Shown here: positions 44,392 to 53,359 of the stretch, one piece after another
Layout: each line of letters begins with the position of its first letter
Position numbering within the stretch: position 1 is the stretch's first letter
NCBI GenBank assembly: GCA_963676355.1
Contig: OY781093.1
Span: forward strand, 186,001-250,000
Direction: 5' to 3'
Source of the DNA: JAGLOK01 sp963676355
Lineage (GTDB): Bacteria; Bacillota; Clostridia; Christensenellales; UMGS416
DNA length: 64,000 nt
Made by a program: the position numbers and the translations under genes
The notes under the pieces: model-generated
The model's database searches: none
What the model was told of the DNA's origin: nothing
What the model saw: the letters and a program-made list of their open reading frames with translations, nothing else

Positions 44392-45813
44392 ATGGCAGCA
44401 GTATCATTTTCAGACGGGAATGCATTATATGACATAACTCCCGTTGAAAACATATTTATACTAGAATATATGGCAAACGTCCCTGGAGATTATATCAAGG
44501 TTTATCTTCTTGGGCTTACGATGTGCTACCATTCCAACGAGGATTATTCCATCTCGCAGATGGCAAAAGAACTGTCACTGTCTTCAGACGAAGTAAAAGA
44601 AGCATATACATATTGGGCGCAGATTGGGCTTGTAACCATTGAAAGCCGACGTCCATTTAATGTTGTATATCACAATATCAAAAAAGAAAAAATGCAAAAG
44701 TCACAAGACAGCAAAGTCAACCTCTACACTCATCAGCCGTTAGTCTTAGAGCTTCAGCGAATTTTCGGCGGAAGGCGGTTGCTTGGCAGCGGTGAAGTAA
44801 ACTACGTCATGACTTGGCTTGAAGAGTGGAATGTTCCCCAGGAGGTAATTTCGCTTGTTGCCGCATGGTGTGTTGAGATGAAGAGTGAAAAAGTGCGCTT
44901 TTCCTACATAAACAAAGTGCTGGGCGATATATATGACCAAGGTCTTGTTGCCTACTCGGAAGTTGAAGGCTACATAAGAGAAGTGTCTGGAAAAATGTCA
45001 GGCGCTGCAGATGTCTTAAAGGCTTGGAACATTAGTCGTCCGCCGACTGCAGATGAAATATCACTTTATAAAACATGGATTTCAAAATATAAAATGCAAA
45101 AAGCGGCCATTCGCGAAGCACAAAAGCATATGACGGGAATAAGTAATCCCAATTTTAAATATCTTGGCACTATAATTGATGAACTGCATGAAAATAACGT
45201 TAAAACCGCCGATGAAGCTCTTCGTCATTTCCAGAGAAAAGACGCACTTCGTTCGGATGCAAAAGAAGTGTTTTCAATCCTTGGCGGTCTTCGCGTTACT
45301 GAAGGTCGCATAAAACTATACGAAAGCTGGATTGATCTCGGCTTTACTCAGCGTTCAATATTGACTGCAGCAGAAGAGCTTTCAAAAACTGGAGATCGTC
45401 AACCCGATGATTTGGATTCAGTGCTCAAGCGCTGGCACAAAAATGGTATCTTGGACGAAAAATCTGTTGCTGAATATATGACACTTGTTAAAATGACACG
45501 CAAAAAAGTGGCTGATTTACTTGACACTTGGGGCGTTCAAAGAGCACCCAAAACCAATGAAATTGCAATATATAATACCTGGATTCAAAAGAAGTATCCC
45601 AATGAGCTTATTGCACTTGCTTGCGAGAAAAGTGCATCTGCAAATGACAAGATGCAGTACGCCAACAAGATTCTCTCTAACTGGGAAAATCAAGGCGTGA
45701 AAAATGCAAAACAGGCTGAATCTTCCCCCATAAAAACTACAGGTGTCAAAAAAGAAGCCGAGATTCCTGAGGATGATTACTTCAGCAAAAACACATCTTG
45801 GGAGGAAATCTGA
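44392..45813 (+). CDS. dnaD: DnaD/DnaB-type replication initiation protein with four repeated C-terminal segments
   Basis: A 473-aa primosomal protein that helps load the replicative helicase. Residues 1-110 form a winged-helix domain (SQMAKELSLSSDEVKEAYTYW). Then four similar ~75-aa helical segments follow at about 118-190, 206-277, 293-362 and 374-445. Each has a Tyr/Trp pair (YVMTWL, YKTWIS, YESWID, YNTWIQ), and at the end of each an I/L-x-x-W/L pattern with a G-V or G-I turn. This is the DnaD/DnaB_2 domain pattern; one or two copies is usual. Its stop overlaps the start of the loader gene (TGATG), so the two are coupled. Confidence 0.88.
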   Translation: MAAVSFSDGNALYDITPVENIFILEYMANVPGDYIKVYLLGLTMCYHSNEDYSISQMAKELSLSSDEVKEAYTYWAQIGLVTIESRRPFNVVYHNIKKEKMQKSQDSKVNLYTHQPLVLELQRIFGGRRLLGSGEVNYVMTWLEEWNVPQEVISLVAAWCVEMKSEKVRFSYINKVLGDIYDQGLVAYSEVEGYIREVSGKMSGAADVLKAWNISRPPTADEISLYKTWISKYKMQKAAIREAQKHMTGISNPNFKYLGTIIDELHENNVKTADEALRHFQRKDALRSDAKEVFSILGGLRVTEGRIKLYESWIDLGFTQRSILTAAEELSKTGDRQPDDLDSVLKRWHKNGILDEKSVAEYMTLVKMTRKKVADLLDTWGVQRAPKTNEIAIYNTWIQKKYPNELIALACEKSASANDKMQYANKILSNWENQGVKNAKQAESSPIKTTGVKKEAEIPEDDYFSKNTSWEEI

Positions 45814-46772
45814 TGGCAACAAGAATGTCTATAGATGCTGTTTTGCAGCAATACAAAAAACGCCGCGACAACTTCCAAGTAAAAAGCGATAATATTATGA
45901 GTGATTTGATAGTAAAATATCCAAAGCTTTTGGAACTTCGCAAAGAATATGCATCACTTCGTGTGAACGAACGCAAAAACAGGAATCATAAAGAATATGA
46001 AAAAAAGCATAAAGCTCTATATCAGCAGTATCGCAGCTATCTTTTTGACTGCTTGAAACAAGAGGGAATCCCAAAGCACGAGATAGAATATCAACCACTG
46101 TGCGATAAATGCGGCGATACAGGATATCTCGGTGATCAAGAAAAAAAATATTGCCCGTGCGTAATATCAAAAGCCGCGCAGAACATGTTGGAAAATTCGA
46201 ACATTAACGACACTGAAACGCTAGAAAACTTTCGTTTTGATATTTTCTCTGATGAAGTTTCTGAAAATAGTACAATCTCTCAAAAAGAGATGATGAAAAA
46301 AATACACGGTTATATAAAAAGCTGGACCGAAAAATTTCCCGAGTGCGAAAAAAAGCAAATGCTGATAGCCGGAAATGTCGGGCTTGGAAAAAGCTATATT
46401 TTAAACGCAATAGCCTATGATATATTAAAAAAAGGTCACTCCGCGATGATGGTTACATCCTTTGCGATAAACGAAGCCGCTTTTGCAGAAATTAAAAAAT
46501 CCGATTCTAATGCAATCTCCATGATGAAAAATGTGGATCTTTTACTGATTGACGACTTAGGCAGCGAGCAGGTGCTAAACAACATCACGATACCCACTCT
46601 TTTTAACATCTTAAACGAACGCACCAGAAAAAATCTTTTCACAGTTGTGTCCACCAATCTAAGTGCCGAACAGATAGAAGCTATCTATGGATTGCGAATT
46701 TTCTCGCGCCTTATAAATAAGGACAGAACACAGATGTTTTTGCTTCGCGGTAAGGATGTCAGGAAAAAGTAA
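45813..46772 (+). CDS. dnaI: Helicase loader ATPase (DnaI/DnaC-like)
   Basis: A 319-aa AAA+ protein. Its N-terminal half has a coiled region and a zinc site CDKC (97-100) with CPC (114-116), as in B. subtilis DnaI. The AAA+ part has Walker A GNVGLGKS (187-194), Walker B LLLIDDLG (243-250) and a sensor region TVVSTNLS. It loads the DnaB-type helicase with the DnaD-like partner encoded just upstream. The start was set at MATRMS, with GGAGG 8 nt upstream and one-base overlap with dnaD. Normal length. Confidence 0.93.
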   Translation: MATRMSIDAVLQQYKKRRDNFQVKSDNIMSDLIVKYPKLLELRKEYASLRVNERKNRNHKEYEKKHKALYQQYRSYLFDCLKQEGIPKHEIEYQPLCDKCGDTGYLGDQEKKYCPCVISKAAQNMLENSNINDTETLENFRFDIFSDEVSENSTISQKEMMKKIHGYIKSWTEKFPECEKKQMLIAGNVGLGKSYILNAIAYDILKKGHSAMMVTSFAINEAAFAEIKKSDSNAISMMKNVDLLLIDDLGSEQVLNNITIPTLFNILNERTRKNLFTVVSTNLSAEQIEAIYGLRIFSRLINKDRTQMFLLRGKDVRKK

Positions 46773-46830
46773 TACAAAATTTTAATTTTAGCAAACAAAA
46801 TCCCCTATCGCCTATTAGTGTTATCTTTTT

Positions 46831-46869
46831 ATTCAGCTTTCCGATGGCTGGGTTATTTTTTCTTTTTTT
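46831..46869 (+). terminator. Possible terminator after dnaI
   Basis: A 7-bp stem with two G-U pairs (46831-46837 with 46847-46853) is followed by T-rich sequence (TATTTTTTC). Weak stem but good T-run. The rest of the 281-bp gap to nrdJ, apart from the next hairpin, shows nothing I recognise. Confidence 0.4.
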
Positions 46870-46962
46870 GCGAAGAAGATGACTTCTGCTTATAGCGGCT
46901 AATAAAACTAGCCATCCTGAACACCAAATAGCCCTGTCCTTTTGAATACTTCTAGTTTCTAA

Positions 46963-47001
46963 TAACACAAAAGGCTTCCTCTTATTAAAAGAAAGCCTTT
47001 T
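46963..47001 (-). terminator. Terminator of nrdJ
   Basis: A 9-bp stem (46969-46977 with 46993-47001) has a 15-base loop. On the minus strand the stem ends in TTTT followed by GTGTT. It lies 53 bp beyond the nrdJ stop. Confidence 0.6.
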
Positions 47002-47053
47002 AAAAATAATAATTACACAAGTCCAAACGCCAGTGTTGTTTTCATGCGTTCTG

Positions 47054-49972
47054 TCAGCTGCATCCAGTCGTAGTGCCACAATCCTGACAAACCTTGCATG
47101 TACCGTTGCGAACCATATTTTCGCTTCCGCAGTTGGCACAGGCTTCGCCATATATTCGAACCGGCTCTTCTATGTCATCGCCCTCTGCTATCGGCTCGCG
47201 ATCTAAATCAACTTCTACAGAGTGTACTTTTGAAAACTTTTTGGGTTTCACCTGACAGCGGGAAAAGTCGCCCAGCTCAATGTCTATCACTTTGCTTACA
47301 AGATCTGATATTGATGCCGCAGATTTTATATATGGATGACGGCTTACAAACCCCGATGGCTCATACTGCTGGTTGCGCAATGTACGCGATATCTCCGATG
47401 CTGGAATGTTATATTGCAGCATGTTGCTTATAGCCTTTGACAGTGATGCAAGTATTCCCTTAACTACAGTGCCCTCCTTATCTGTTGAAACAAAAAGCTC
47501 CGATATTTTTCCATTGTCATAAAACCCAAGAGTAATATAAAGTTCAATCCCGCCTATCTTTGCTGAGTGTGTGCGGCTCATATGCATTCCGAGAGGTTTT
47601 TTGCGTATCGGTTTTGAATGACAGTTTTTCGCGTATTCCACAAGCTCTTTATAAGAATATTCATCAAACTCACGGTCTTCTTTTTTCTTCTCTCCCAATG
47701 ATAAAGGCTGTGCCGCCTTGCACCCATCTCTATATAATGCGATTGCTTTAACTCCGCTGTTATAGGCAAGAAGATGAATGTCTTCGATGTCTTTATAAGT
47801 CGCACTATTGGGAAGATTAACAGTTTTTGAAACTGCACCTGATATAAGCGGCGTGATTGCTGCCACCATCAGCACATGCCCTTGGGGCGTTATCTCATTT
47901 GCTGTTTTAAATATATCAACGTGCTTTGCCTTAAGCTGTGGCGCATTGCACACAGATGAATTTTTAAGTGCTCCGTTTTCATCCTTATCAAGAGCAAATT
48001 CCATTATCTCAGTTATTTCTTTCTTTGAGTATTTAAGCTTTTTAAGAGCTTTTTCCAAGACAGGGTTTACCATCATCATAGAACCGCCGCCCACCAATTG
48101 CTTAAATACAACATGACTGTAATATGGCTCAACGGATGTCGCTCCGCAATCCATCGCAAATGAAATTGTCCCGGTTGGTGCGATAACCGACACTTGAGCG
48201 TTACGATAACCGTGTTTTTCACCTTCACTAAGCGCAAGTTTCCATGCTTCTTTTAAGCTTTTTGACATATCTTTTGATAAAAGTTTATGGTTAACCTTTA
48301 AAGGCTCATAACTTAGTTCGTCAAAATTATCCAAAAGACTTCCTGCCACCCTTGCATGATTGCCAATAACCCTTTGCATATGCTCACGGTTTGTTTCATA
48401 TGCTAAAAACGCTCCTAGCTTTTCAGCCATTAATGCAGATGTGTAATAAGAATAGCCCGTCATTATGCCCGCGAGCGCACCCGCCAGGGCACGACTTTCA
48501 TCCGAGTCATAAGGAACTCCGTTCATAAGAAAAATCGATGCAAGATTTGCAAGTCCTATGCCTGTTGTTCTGAAAATGTGGCTTTTTTCTGCCACATCCT
48601 CTGTGGGAAACTGTCCCCAATGTATGGATGCTTCAAGCGCCAGCTGAACCAGACAAACAAGGTGTACAAATCCTTCCACATCAAAGCTTCCTTTTGCATC
48701 ATCATAAAACCTATATACATTGATTGAAGCAAGGTTACATGCTGTGTTGTCCAAAAACGCATATTCAGAACATGGATTTGTTGCATTTATCCTGTTGTGC
48801 TTTGCTCCTAATTCGCCGTCACTTCCTGCAGGGCAAGTATGCCATGCGTTAAATGTGTCATCAAATTGAAGTCCGGGGTCTGCACACTCCCATGATGATT
48901 TGTTTATCTTCTGCCAAATGTCTGCAACGAATACTTCTTTGTCTACCGATGAATCGACTCTGCCTTTTAGCATAAACTTCTCTTCGGGATTATCCTTCAG
49001 ATTTTTAACCTTTTGCATAAATTCGTGATTCACACGCACAGAGTTATTGGCGTTTTGTCCTGAAACTGTTTGATACGCCTCCCCTTCCATTGAGGTGTCG
49101 TAACCCATTTTGCCCAAGTCACGCACTTTTTGCTCTTCGTGCGCCTTCCAAGTTATGAAGTCTTCAATCTCAGGATGATCGATATCGGCTATTACCATCT
49201 TTGCTGCTCGGCGTGTCGTTCCGCCGGATTTAATTGCTCCGGCATTTCGGTCAAAGCCCTGCAAAAAGCTCATCATGCCCGATGACTTTCCGCCGCTTGA
49301 CAGCGATTCATCCAACGCGCGAAGCACAGAAAAATTGGTGCCAACTCCAGATCCGCCACGGAAGAGATTAGTCTCGCTCACGTAGTGATCGGATATCGAA
49401 TTTTTACCCATCAACTTATCTTCAATTGAAATAATAAAGCACGCTGAAGCTTGAGTTCTTGAATATCTGTCTTCGGATTCCAAAACCTCCTTTTTTTCGA
49501 GATCATAATAAAACAATCCGCTTTTTTCGCCTGCAATGCCGTAGTTTCTTTTTATTCCCGTGTTAAACCATTGGGGTGAATTCGGTGCCCATTTTTGTGA
49601 AAGCAAAGCATATACCAGCTCATCATATAAAACCTGTTTTTGCTCCCCTTCATCAATCATTCCTTCATCCACCAGTGCATCTGTCCAGAAACCAACAAAC
49701 CTGTCAGCTACCTGCTTCATGCTATATTCGTATCCACGCTCGTCATTCAGCCCGGCTTTTCTAAAATACTTGCTCGCAATTATATTACAGGCGTTTTGTG
49801 AATATCCTATTGGAAACTCCAGCCCTTTCATATCAACTATTGTCTTGCCTGTCTTCCAGTTTTTCATATTGACATCAACAAGCTTATATTCAAACATGTC
49901 ATATACCGATTTACCGCTTATTTCTAGCTCTCTGGTAAACCGTCTTTTAATAATATTGTCTAATCCGCTCAT
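47054..49972 (-). CDS. nrdJ: Adenosylcobalamin-dependent (class II) ribonucleotide reductase
   Basis: A 972-aa class II reductase that makes deoxyribonucleotides using AdoCbl, with or without oxygen. SPQWFNTG, FRGGSGVGTNFS, the finger-loop region around NATNPCSEYAFLDNTACNLASINV with the Cys/Glu radical site, and APTGTISFAMDCGATSVEP are all present. The C-terminal zinc-ribbon-like end has CANCGSENMVRNGTCKVCQDCG in core pieces CANCGS and CKVCQDCG, and a final GCS tail. The gene is followed by its own terminator. Two NrdR-box-like sites lie just upstream of its start. It implies that this organism makes or imports B12. Confidence 0.95.
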   Translation of the reverse strand: MSGLDNIIKRRFTRELEISGKSVYDMFEYKLVDVNMKNWKTGKTIVDMKGLEFPIGYSQNACNIIASKYFRKAGLNDERGYEYSMKQVADRFVGFWTDALVDEGMIDEGEQKQVLYDELVYALLSQKWAPNSPQWFNTGIKRNYGIAGEKSGLFYYDLEKKEVLESEDRYSRTQASACFIISIEDKLMGKNSISDHYVSETNLFRGGSGVGTNFSVLRALDESLSSGGKSSGMMSFLQGFDRNAGAIKSGGTTRRAAKMVIADIDHPEIEDFITWKAHEEQKVRDLGKMGYDTSMEGEAYQTVSGQNANNSVRVNHEFMQKVKNLKDNPEEKFMLKGRVDSSVDKEVFVADIWQKINKSSWECADPGLQFDDTFNAWHTCPAGSDGELGAKHNRINATNPCSEYAFLDNTACNLASINVYRFYDDAKGSFDVEGFVHLVCLVQLALEASIHWGQFPTEDVAEKSHIFRTTGIGLANLASIFLMNGVPYDSDESRALAGALAGIMTGYSYYTSALMAEKLGAFLAYETNREHMQRVIGNHARVAGSLLDNFDELSYEPLKVNHKLLSKDMSKSLKEAWKLALSEGEKHGYRNAQVSVIAPTGTISFAMDCGATSVEPYYSHVVFKQLVGGGSMMMVNPVLEKALKKLKYSKKEITEIMEFALDKDENGALKNSSVCNAPQLKAKHVDIFKTANEITPQGHVLMVAAITPLISGAVSKTVNLPNSATYKDIEDIHLLAYNSGVKAIALYRDGCKAAQPLSLGEKKKEDREFDEYSYKELVEYAKNCHSKPIRKKPLGMHMSRTHSAKIGGIELYITLGFYDNGKISELFVSTDKEGTVVKGILASLSKAISNMLQYNIPASEISRTLRNQQYEPSGFVSRHPYIKSAASISDLVSKVIDIELGDFSRCQVKPKKFSKVHSVEVDLDREPIAEGDDIEEPVRIYGEACANCGSENMVRNGTCKVCQDCGTTTGCS

Positions 49973-49991
49973 ACCAAACCCCTTTCTATAT

Positions 49992-50038
49992 ACACCACAT
50001 ATTGTGCTGTAAGAATTATTGTATCATATATATTGTGC
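49992..50038 (-). promoter_or_regulatory. Tandem NrdR-box-like operators of nrdJ
   Basis: Two 16-bp sites, 49992-50007 (ACACCACATATTGTGC) and 50023-50038 (ATCATATATATTGTGC), resemble the NrdR box consensus acaCwAtATaTwGtgt; the first matches at about 13 positions. Their starts are 31 bp apart, three helical turns, the spacing typical of NrdR pairs. They sit 20-66 bp upstream of the nrdJ ATG, where the promoter must be. Confidence 0.7.
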
Positions 50039-50152
50039 TTTAAAAAAGATAAACTTTATATTTTTCGCAATTGGACAAGATTCTACAAGAATAATTGACT
50101 AAAATAGTAGTATATATCATCATTTTACAATTTATTATTCCTAAAAAAATGA

Positions 50153-50158
50153 TATAAT
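50153..50158 (+). promoter_or_regulatory. -10 box very close to the ACT gene start
   Basis: A perfect TATAAT ends 6 bases before the ATG, and no Shine-Dalgarno sequence is present. Transcription would start at or near the ATG, giving a leaderless mRNA. The -35 region is weak (TTTATT). Confidence 0.4.
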
Positions 50159-50164
50159 TGAGTA

Positions 50165-50557
50165 ATGAATCAATTATCTTTGTTAGTTTTGAAAGAAAAA
50201 TACTGCATAATGAAGATGTCTGACAAAGAAGCGGATCTTGAATGGCTTGAATCCTCAAAGTGGCACAGCATTACAAAAACTGATGATGAGCTTTCAGTTA
50301 TTTGTCCTGAAAATGAAGTGCCTGAAAAAATCAATGCCAAGACAGAATGTGGATGGAGCTGTTTTAAGATAGAAGGCACACTGGAATTTTCGCTAACAGG
50401 AATTTTATCTGGAATTTTAGATATTTTAGCAGAAGCTAAAATCAGCATTCTGTCGCTGTCCACCTTTAACACAGATTATGTGCTTGTAAAAAGCAATAAT
50501 TTTAAAAAAGCCGTAAACGTTCTTTTCGCAGCCGGCTATAAGATAGAAAAACAATAG
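50165..50557 (+). CDS. ACT-domain protein (CASTOR-like ACT pair)
   Basis: A 130-aa cytoplasmic protein with two small ACT-type units. The first ends in ITKTDDELSVICPE and the second has LTGILSGILDILAEAKISILSLSTFNTDYVLVK, of which STFNTDYVLVK is the family hallmark. Such stand-alone ACT proteins bind amino acids and probably act as sensors. Start: the family sequence aligns from MNQLSLL even though no RBS is seen; a TATAAT box lies right before the ATG. It precedes the quinone reductase gene by 8 bp, so they share a transcript. Confidence 0.85.
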   Translation: MNQLSLLVLKEKYCIMKMSDKEADLEWLESSKWHSITKTDDELSVICPENEVPEKINAKTECGWSCFKIEGTLEFSLTGILSGILDILAEAKISILSLSTFNTDYVLVKSNNFKKAVNVLFAAGYKIEKQ

Positions 50558-50565
50558 GAGTTATT

Positions 50566-51165
50566 ATGAATGTACTAGTAATCTTTGCACACCCATACAA
50601 CAAAAGCTTTAATTATGCTATATATCAAAGAGTTTTGTCCACGCTGAGCGACGGTGGACACAACGTTATAACACATGACCTTTATGCGGAAAACTTTGAC
50701 CCCGTTCTAAAAGGCTATGAAGCAGCATCCGACGGACCACCAACTGATGAAGCAATCGTAGAACATGCAAAGCATTTAACATGGGCGGATGCTATCATTA
50801 TAATCCATCCCATATGGTGGGGCCAAATGCCTGCAATTCTCAAAGGATGGGTAGATAGAGTCATAAAAAATGGTATTGCTTTTACTTTCCGCGAAGATGA
50901 AAATGGTAATGAAAAAAGAATCCGCTTGGTAAAACTTAAAAAAGCAGTGGTTATAAACACTGCCAATTCATCAATTGAAAAGGAAAAAGAAACATTGGGC
51001 AACGCAATTGAAAACCTATGGCAAAAAAGCGTTTTCGCCTTTTTAAAAGTTAAAGACTTTAACAGAAAAACTTTCCGAATAATAGCAAACAGCACACTTG
51101 ATGAGCGAAAAAAATGGCTGGAAGATACTGACGATTATATTAAAGAATTGTTTCCGTCGGATTAA
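50566..51165 (+). CDS. NAD(P)H-dependent quinone oxidoreductase (flavodoxin_2 family)
   Basis: A 199-aa FAD/FMN-dependent enzyme like MdaB/KefF/NQO. The N-terminal VIFAHPYNKSFNYAI binds the cofactor phosphates, and HPIWWGQMPAILKGWVDRV is the family signature. It reduces quinones or other electrophiles by two electrons. AGGAG lies before the ATG. It is only 5 bp from the end of the converging SUOX-fold lipoprotein gene, and no terminator is visible in that gap, so the two transcripts overlap. Confidence 0.88.
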   Translation: MNVLVIFAHPYNKSFNYAIYQRVLSTLSDGGHNVITHDLYAENFDPVLKGYEAASDGPPTDEAIVEHAKHLTWADAIIIIHPIWWGQMPAILKGWVDRVIKNGIAFTFREDENGNEKRIRLVKLKKAVVINTANSSIEKEKETLGNAIENLWQKSVFAFLKVKDFNRKTFRIIANSTLDERKKWLEDTDDYIKELFPSD

Positions 51166-51170
51166 TCTGA

Positions 51171-51896
51171 TTATTTTCGCGTATCGGGCACTTCGGCGTC
51201 ATTGTTATATCCAAGGTCTTCCCAAAAGCCTTTATATTCGGTGTCATCTGAAACTTCGATTTCATTAACCCATCGTGCCCATTTATATCCCAGCTTATCT
51301 TCTGCAACCACGATAAAGGGATATCCCATCTGCGGTGGAAGAGCCAAGCCATTTGCTTCAAATGCAAGTATCATTTCCCTGTCGTAAATTAAGCTTAGTG
51401 GCATAGATGTGCTGTAGCCGTCAACAGCTTTAAATATAATGGTGTTTGCTCCATCATTTATTTTGGATGCTTCAATCAGATCTGTGATTTTAACTCCCTT
51501 CCATAAAACCGTGGCATCCCAACCTTCCACACAATAGAGTGTAATCAGCTTTTCATATTGTTCAAATTCCAATACTTCATCATAAATGTATGTACGAGGA
51601 TTCTCAACCAGTCCAGTAATATCTAGTGTATAATTTTCAATATCCACATACTGCACTCCATCTATTGAATTATCCCTAGGACCGACAGAGGGATCCAGCC
51701 GTACACCTTTATATTCTTTTATCTCATTTTCCCTGTATCTTTTATATGTGGCCTGCGATACTCCAGACAGTTCTTCTTGTGTCGTTTTTGGATCTTCAGC
51801 GTCTTCTTTTGCGCAACCAAAAAGTAAAAGCATTAAACATATGATTATCAAGAACACTGCTTTTTTATAGAAAATGCTTTTTTTATTGGGATTCAT
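51171..51896 (-). CDS. SUOX/YedY-fold molybdopterin-type lipoprotein without a Tat signal
   Basis: A 241-aa extracytoplasmic lipoprotein. Lys-rich start, a hydrophobic core and lipobox LLFGC (Cys28). The mature part has the oxidoreductase-molybdopterin-binding fold: YTLDITGLVENP, then LITLYCVEGWDATVLWKGV with the Mo-ligand Cys122, and LPPQMGYPFIVVAEDKLGYKWARWV. The usual twin-arginine motif is missing: the N-region has KK only. Folded Moco enzymes normally need Tat export, so either cofactor is added outside or none is bound. It overlaps the pirin gene by 4 bp. Function unknown. Confidence 0.82.
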   Translation of the reverse strand: MNPNKKSIFYKKAVFLIIICLMLLLFGCAKEDAEDPKTTQEELSGVSQATYKRYRENEIKEYKGVRLDPSVGPRDNSIDGVQYVDIENYTLDITGLVENPRTYIYDEVLEFEQYEKLITLYCVEGWDATVLWKGVKITDLIEASKINDGANTIIFKAVDGYSTSMPLSLIYDREMILAFEANGLALPPQMGYPFIVVAEDKLGYKWARWVNEIEVSDDTEYKGFWEDLGYNNDAEVPDTRK

Positions 51897-52711
51897 ATAA
51901 ACGTTCCATCGTTTAAATCCTGAAGCGCTTTTTGTATTTCAGCCTGTGAGTTCATAACCATAGGTCCATACCAGACGATAGGCTCATCTATCGGAACACC
52001 TTCTGCAAACATAAACTCGAGTTCAGTATCCTCGGCTTTAAAACAAGCTTCGCCTTCACTCAATGTATATGCGTAATGATTTGTGATTCCTCTTTCCCCC
52101 ACAACTCCACTGCCGTCAAAAACAAAAATAAATCCTTTTTTACCCTCACTTCTTGTAAGTGTCAGCTCACTGCCCGGCATTATTTTTACATGCATCATCA
52201 CCACACCGAGAGGCGTTTTGGCGATTGGCCCTGACTTTCCTTCATAATCTCCGCTTATCAGCACAACTTCCGCATTTTCCTGTTTTATAACCGGAAACTT
52301 ATCTCGGGTCAACTCCTGATAATTCGGAGCATCATATTTATGATGGGCTGGCATGTTAAGCCAAAACTGAAATCCTCGGTATCCGCCTTCCCTGCTTTGC
52401 GGCATCTCCTGATGATATATTCCTTTTCCCGATGTCATCCATTGCACGTCGCCCGCGCCAATTATGCCGGCGTGTCCCAAACTATCCTCATGCTTTATAT
52501 TTCCTCTCAGCATGTAAGTGATGGTTTCAATTCCCTTGTGCGGATGCCATGGAAACCCCGGTGATTCATCAGCACTGTCGCTTTCAAAATAGTCCAGCAT
52601 CAAAAACGGATCAAAATCCGGAACCTGATAGTAGCCAAACACTCGGTTTACTTCAACTCCCGCACCTTCCATCATCTCTTTAGGTTTGTAAACTTTAATA
52701 ATTTCCGACAT
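51893..52711 (-). CDS. Pirin-family protein
   Basis: A 272-aa bicupin. The metal site lies in GFPWHPHKGIETITYMLRG in pieces: WHPHKG supplies two His and the later IKHED and QWMTSGKGIYHQE supply the rest (His/Glu). Pirins act as quercetinase-like dioxygenases or as regulators or redox sensors. The C-terminal cupin ends in EFMFAEGVPIDEPIVWYGP. I start at MSEIIKV (AAAGAG upstream); upstream frame reaches into the divergent cupin promoter region. The stop overlaps the lipoprotein start as ATGA, suggesting coupled translation. Confidence 0.9.
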   Translation of the reverse strand: MSEIIKVYKPKEMMEGAGVEVNRVFGYYQVPDFDPFLMLDYFESDSADESPGFPWHPHKGIETITYMLRGNIKHEDSLGHAGIIGAGDVQWMTSGKGIYHQEMPQSREGGYRGFQFWLNMPAHHKYDAPNYQELTRDKFPVIKQENAEVVLISGDYEGKSGPIAKTPLGVVMMHVKIMPGSELTLTRSEGKKGFIFVFDGSGVVGERGITNHYAYTLSEGEACFKAEDTELEFMFAEGVPIDEPIVWYGPMVMNSQAEIQKALQDLNDGTFI

Positions 52712-52883
52712 AAACATCATCTCTTTTCTTATAAATCCTATGATAATTATACTACTAATTACAATTATTTTCATTAGCTTGCCGATGCCGCCCAAAATCA
52801 TTGTTTCGGCATACATTGGCATACATAGTTTACATGCTGCCGTTTTCATGATATCTTTGATTTATACTGTGAGGAGGCATAAT

Positions 52884-53153
52884 ATGGAAATTACTATTCG
52901 TGAAATGAGCTTGGAAGAGGCAAAAAAGCTGGGCATTGACTCATGGTCGTCTTGGTCTTCACCGCCATCAAAGTTTGACTGGTTTTATGATGAACGAGAA
53001 ACTGCCTATATATTCCGTGGCAACGTGATTGTTACCCCTGAAGGCGGCGATGCTGTTACTATAACAGGCGGTATGTTGGTTACTTTTCCTGCAAGAATGT
53101 CTTGTACTTGGGAAGTGATTGACGAAGTTGAAAAGGTTTATAGGTTTGGGTGA
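52884..53153 (+). CDS. Small cupin domain protein
   Basis: An 89-aa single cupin. Metal-lacking or degenerate motif: the first motif reads ETAYIFRGNVIVTPEGGDAVTITGG and the second FPARMSCTWEVID, similar to the cupin_3 (ureidoglycine aminohydrolase-like) group. The start was set at MEITIR, with GAGGAGG at ideal spacing; the longer frame overlaps the pirin promoter. It is divergent from the pirin gene. Function unknown, likely a small-molecule binding or sensing domain. Confidence 0.83.
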   Translation: MEITIREMSLEEAKKLGIDSWSSWSSPPSKFDWFYDERETAYIFRGNVIVTPEGGDAVTITGGMLVTFPARMSCTWEVIDEVEKVYRFG

Positions 53154-53219
53154 GAACACTTTATACTATAAGTTAGAGAATTTTTTTAACCGCCCCCGCG
53201 CAAGTGGCACAGTGAAAAC

Positions 53220-53276
53220 AAATTTCACTCGCCTGTCGACTACTTCTCGTTAGAGTGTAGCGACAAGAGTAAATTT
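53220..53276. repeat. 57-bp imperfect palindromic intergenic element
   Basis: Ends are AAATTT on both sides (53220-53225 and 53271-53276). The left arm AAATTTCACTC...TGTCGACTAC matches the right arm reversed with a few small insertions; loop around TTCTCGTTAGAGT. It could be a bidirectional hairpin or part of a repeat family. Confidence 0.55.
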
Positions 53277-53330
53277 GAGGTTTTAAAAGTATCCTAAAAA
53301 ATTCATCTTGCAAAAAGCGTCCTTCTTTTG

Positions 53331-53359
53331 ATACTTTTCTTTGATGCAAAGAAAAGTAT
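53331..53359. repeat. 13-bp perfect hairpin, likely repeat element
   Basis: ATACTTTTCTTTG (53331-53343) and its exact complement (53347-53359) flank a 3-base ATG loop. It follows the 57-bp palindrome by about 54 bp and precedes a T-rich stretch (ATTTTTT near 53371). Similar hairpins occur as dispersed intergenic units in various bacteria, but only one copy is in this window. Confidence 0.55.

Noticed and set aside
46759..47151. 130-codon minus-strand frame after nrdJ
   Set aside because: Overlaps the nrdJ end in another frame and runs through two hairpins; no RBS.
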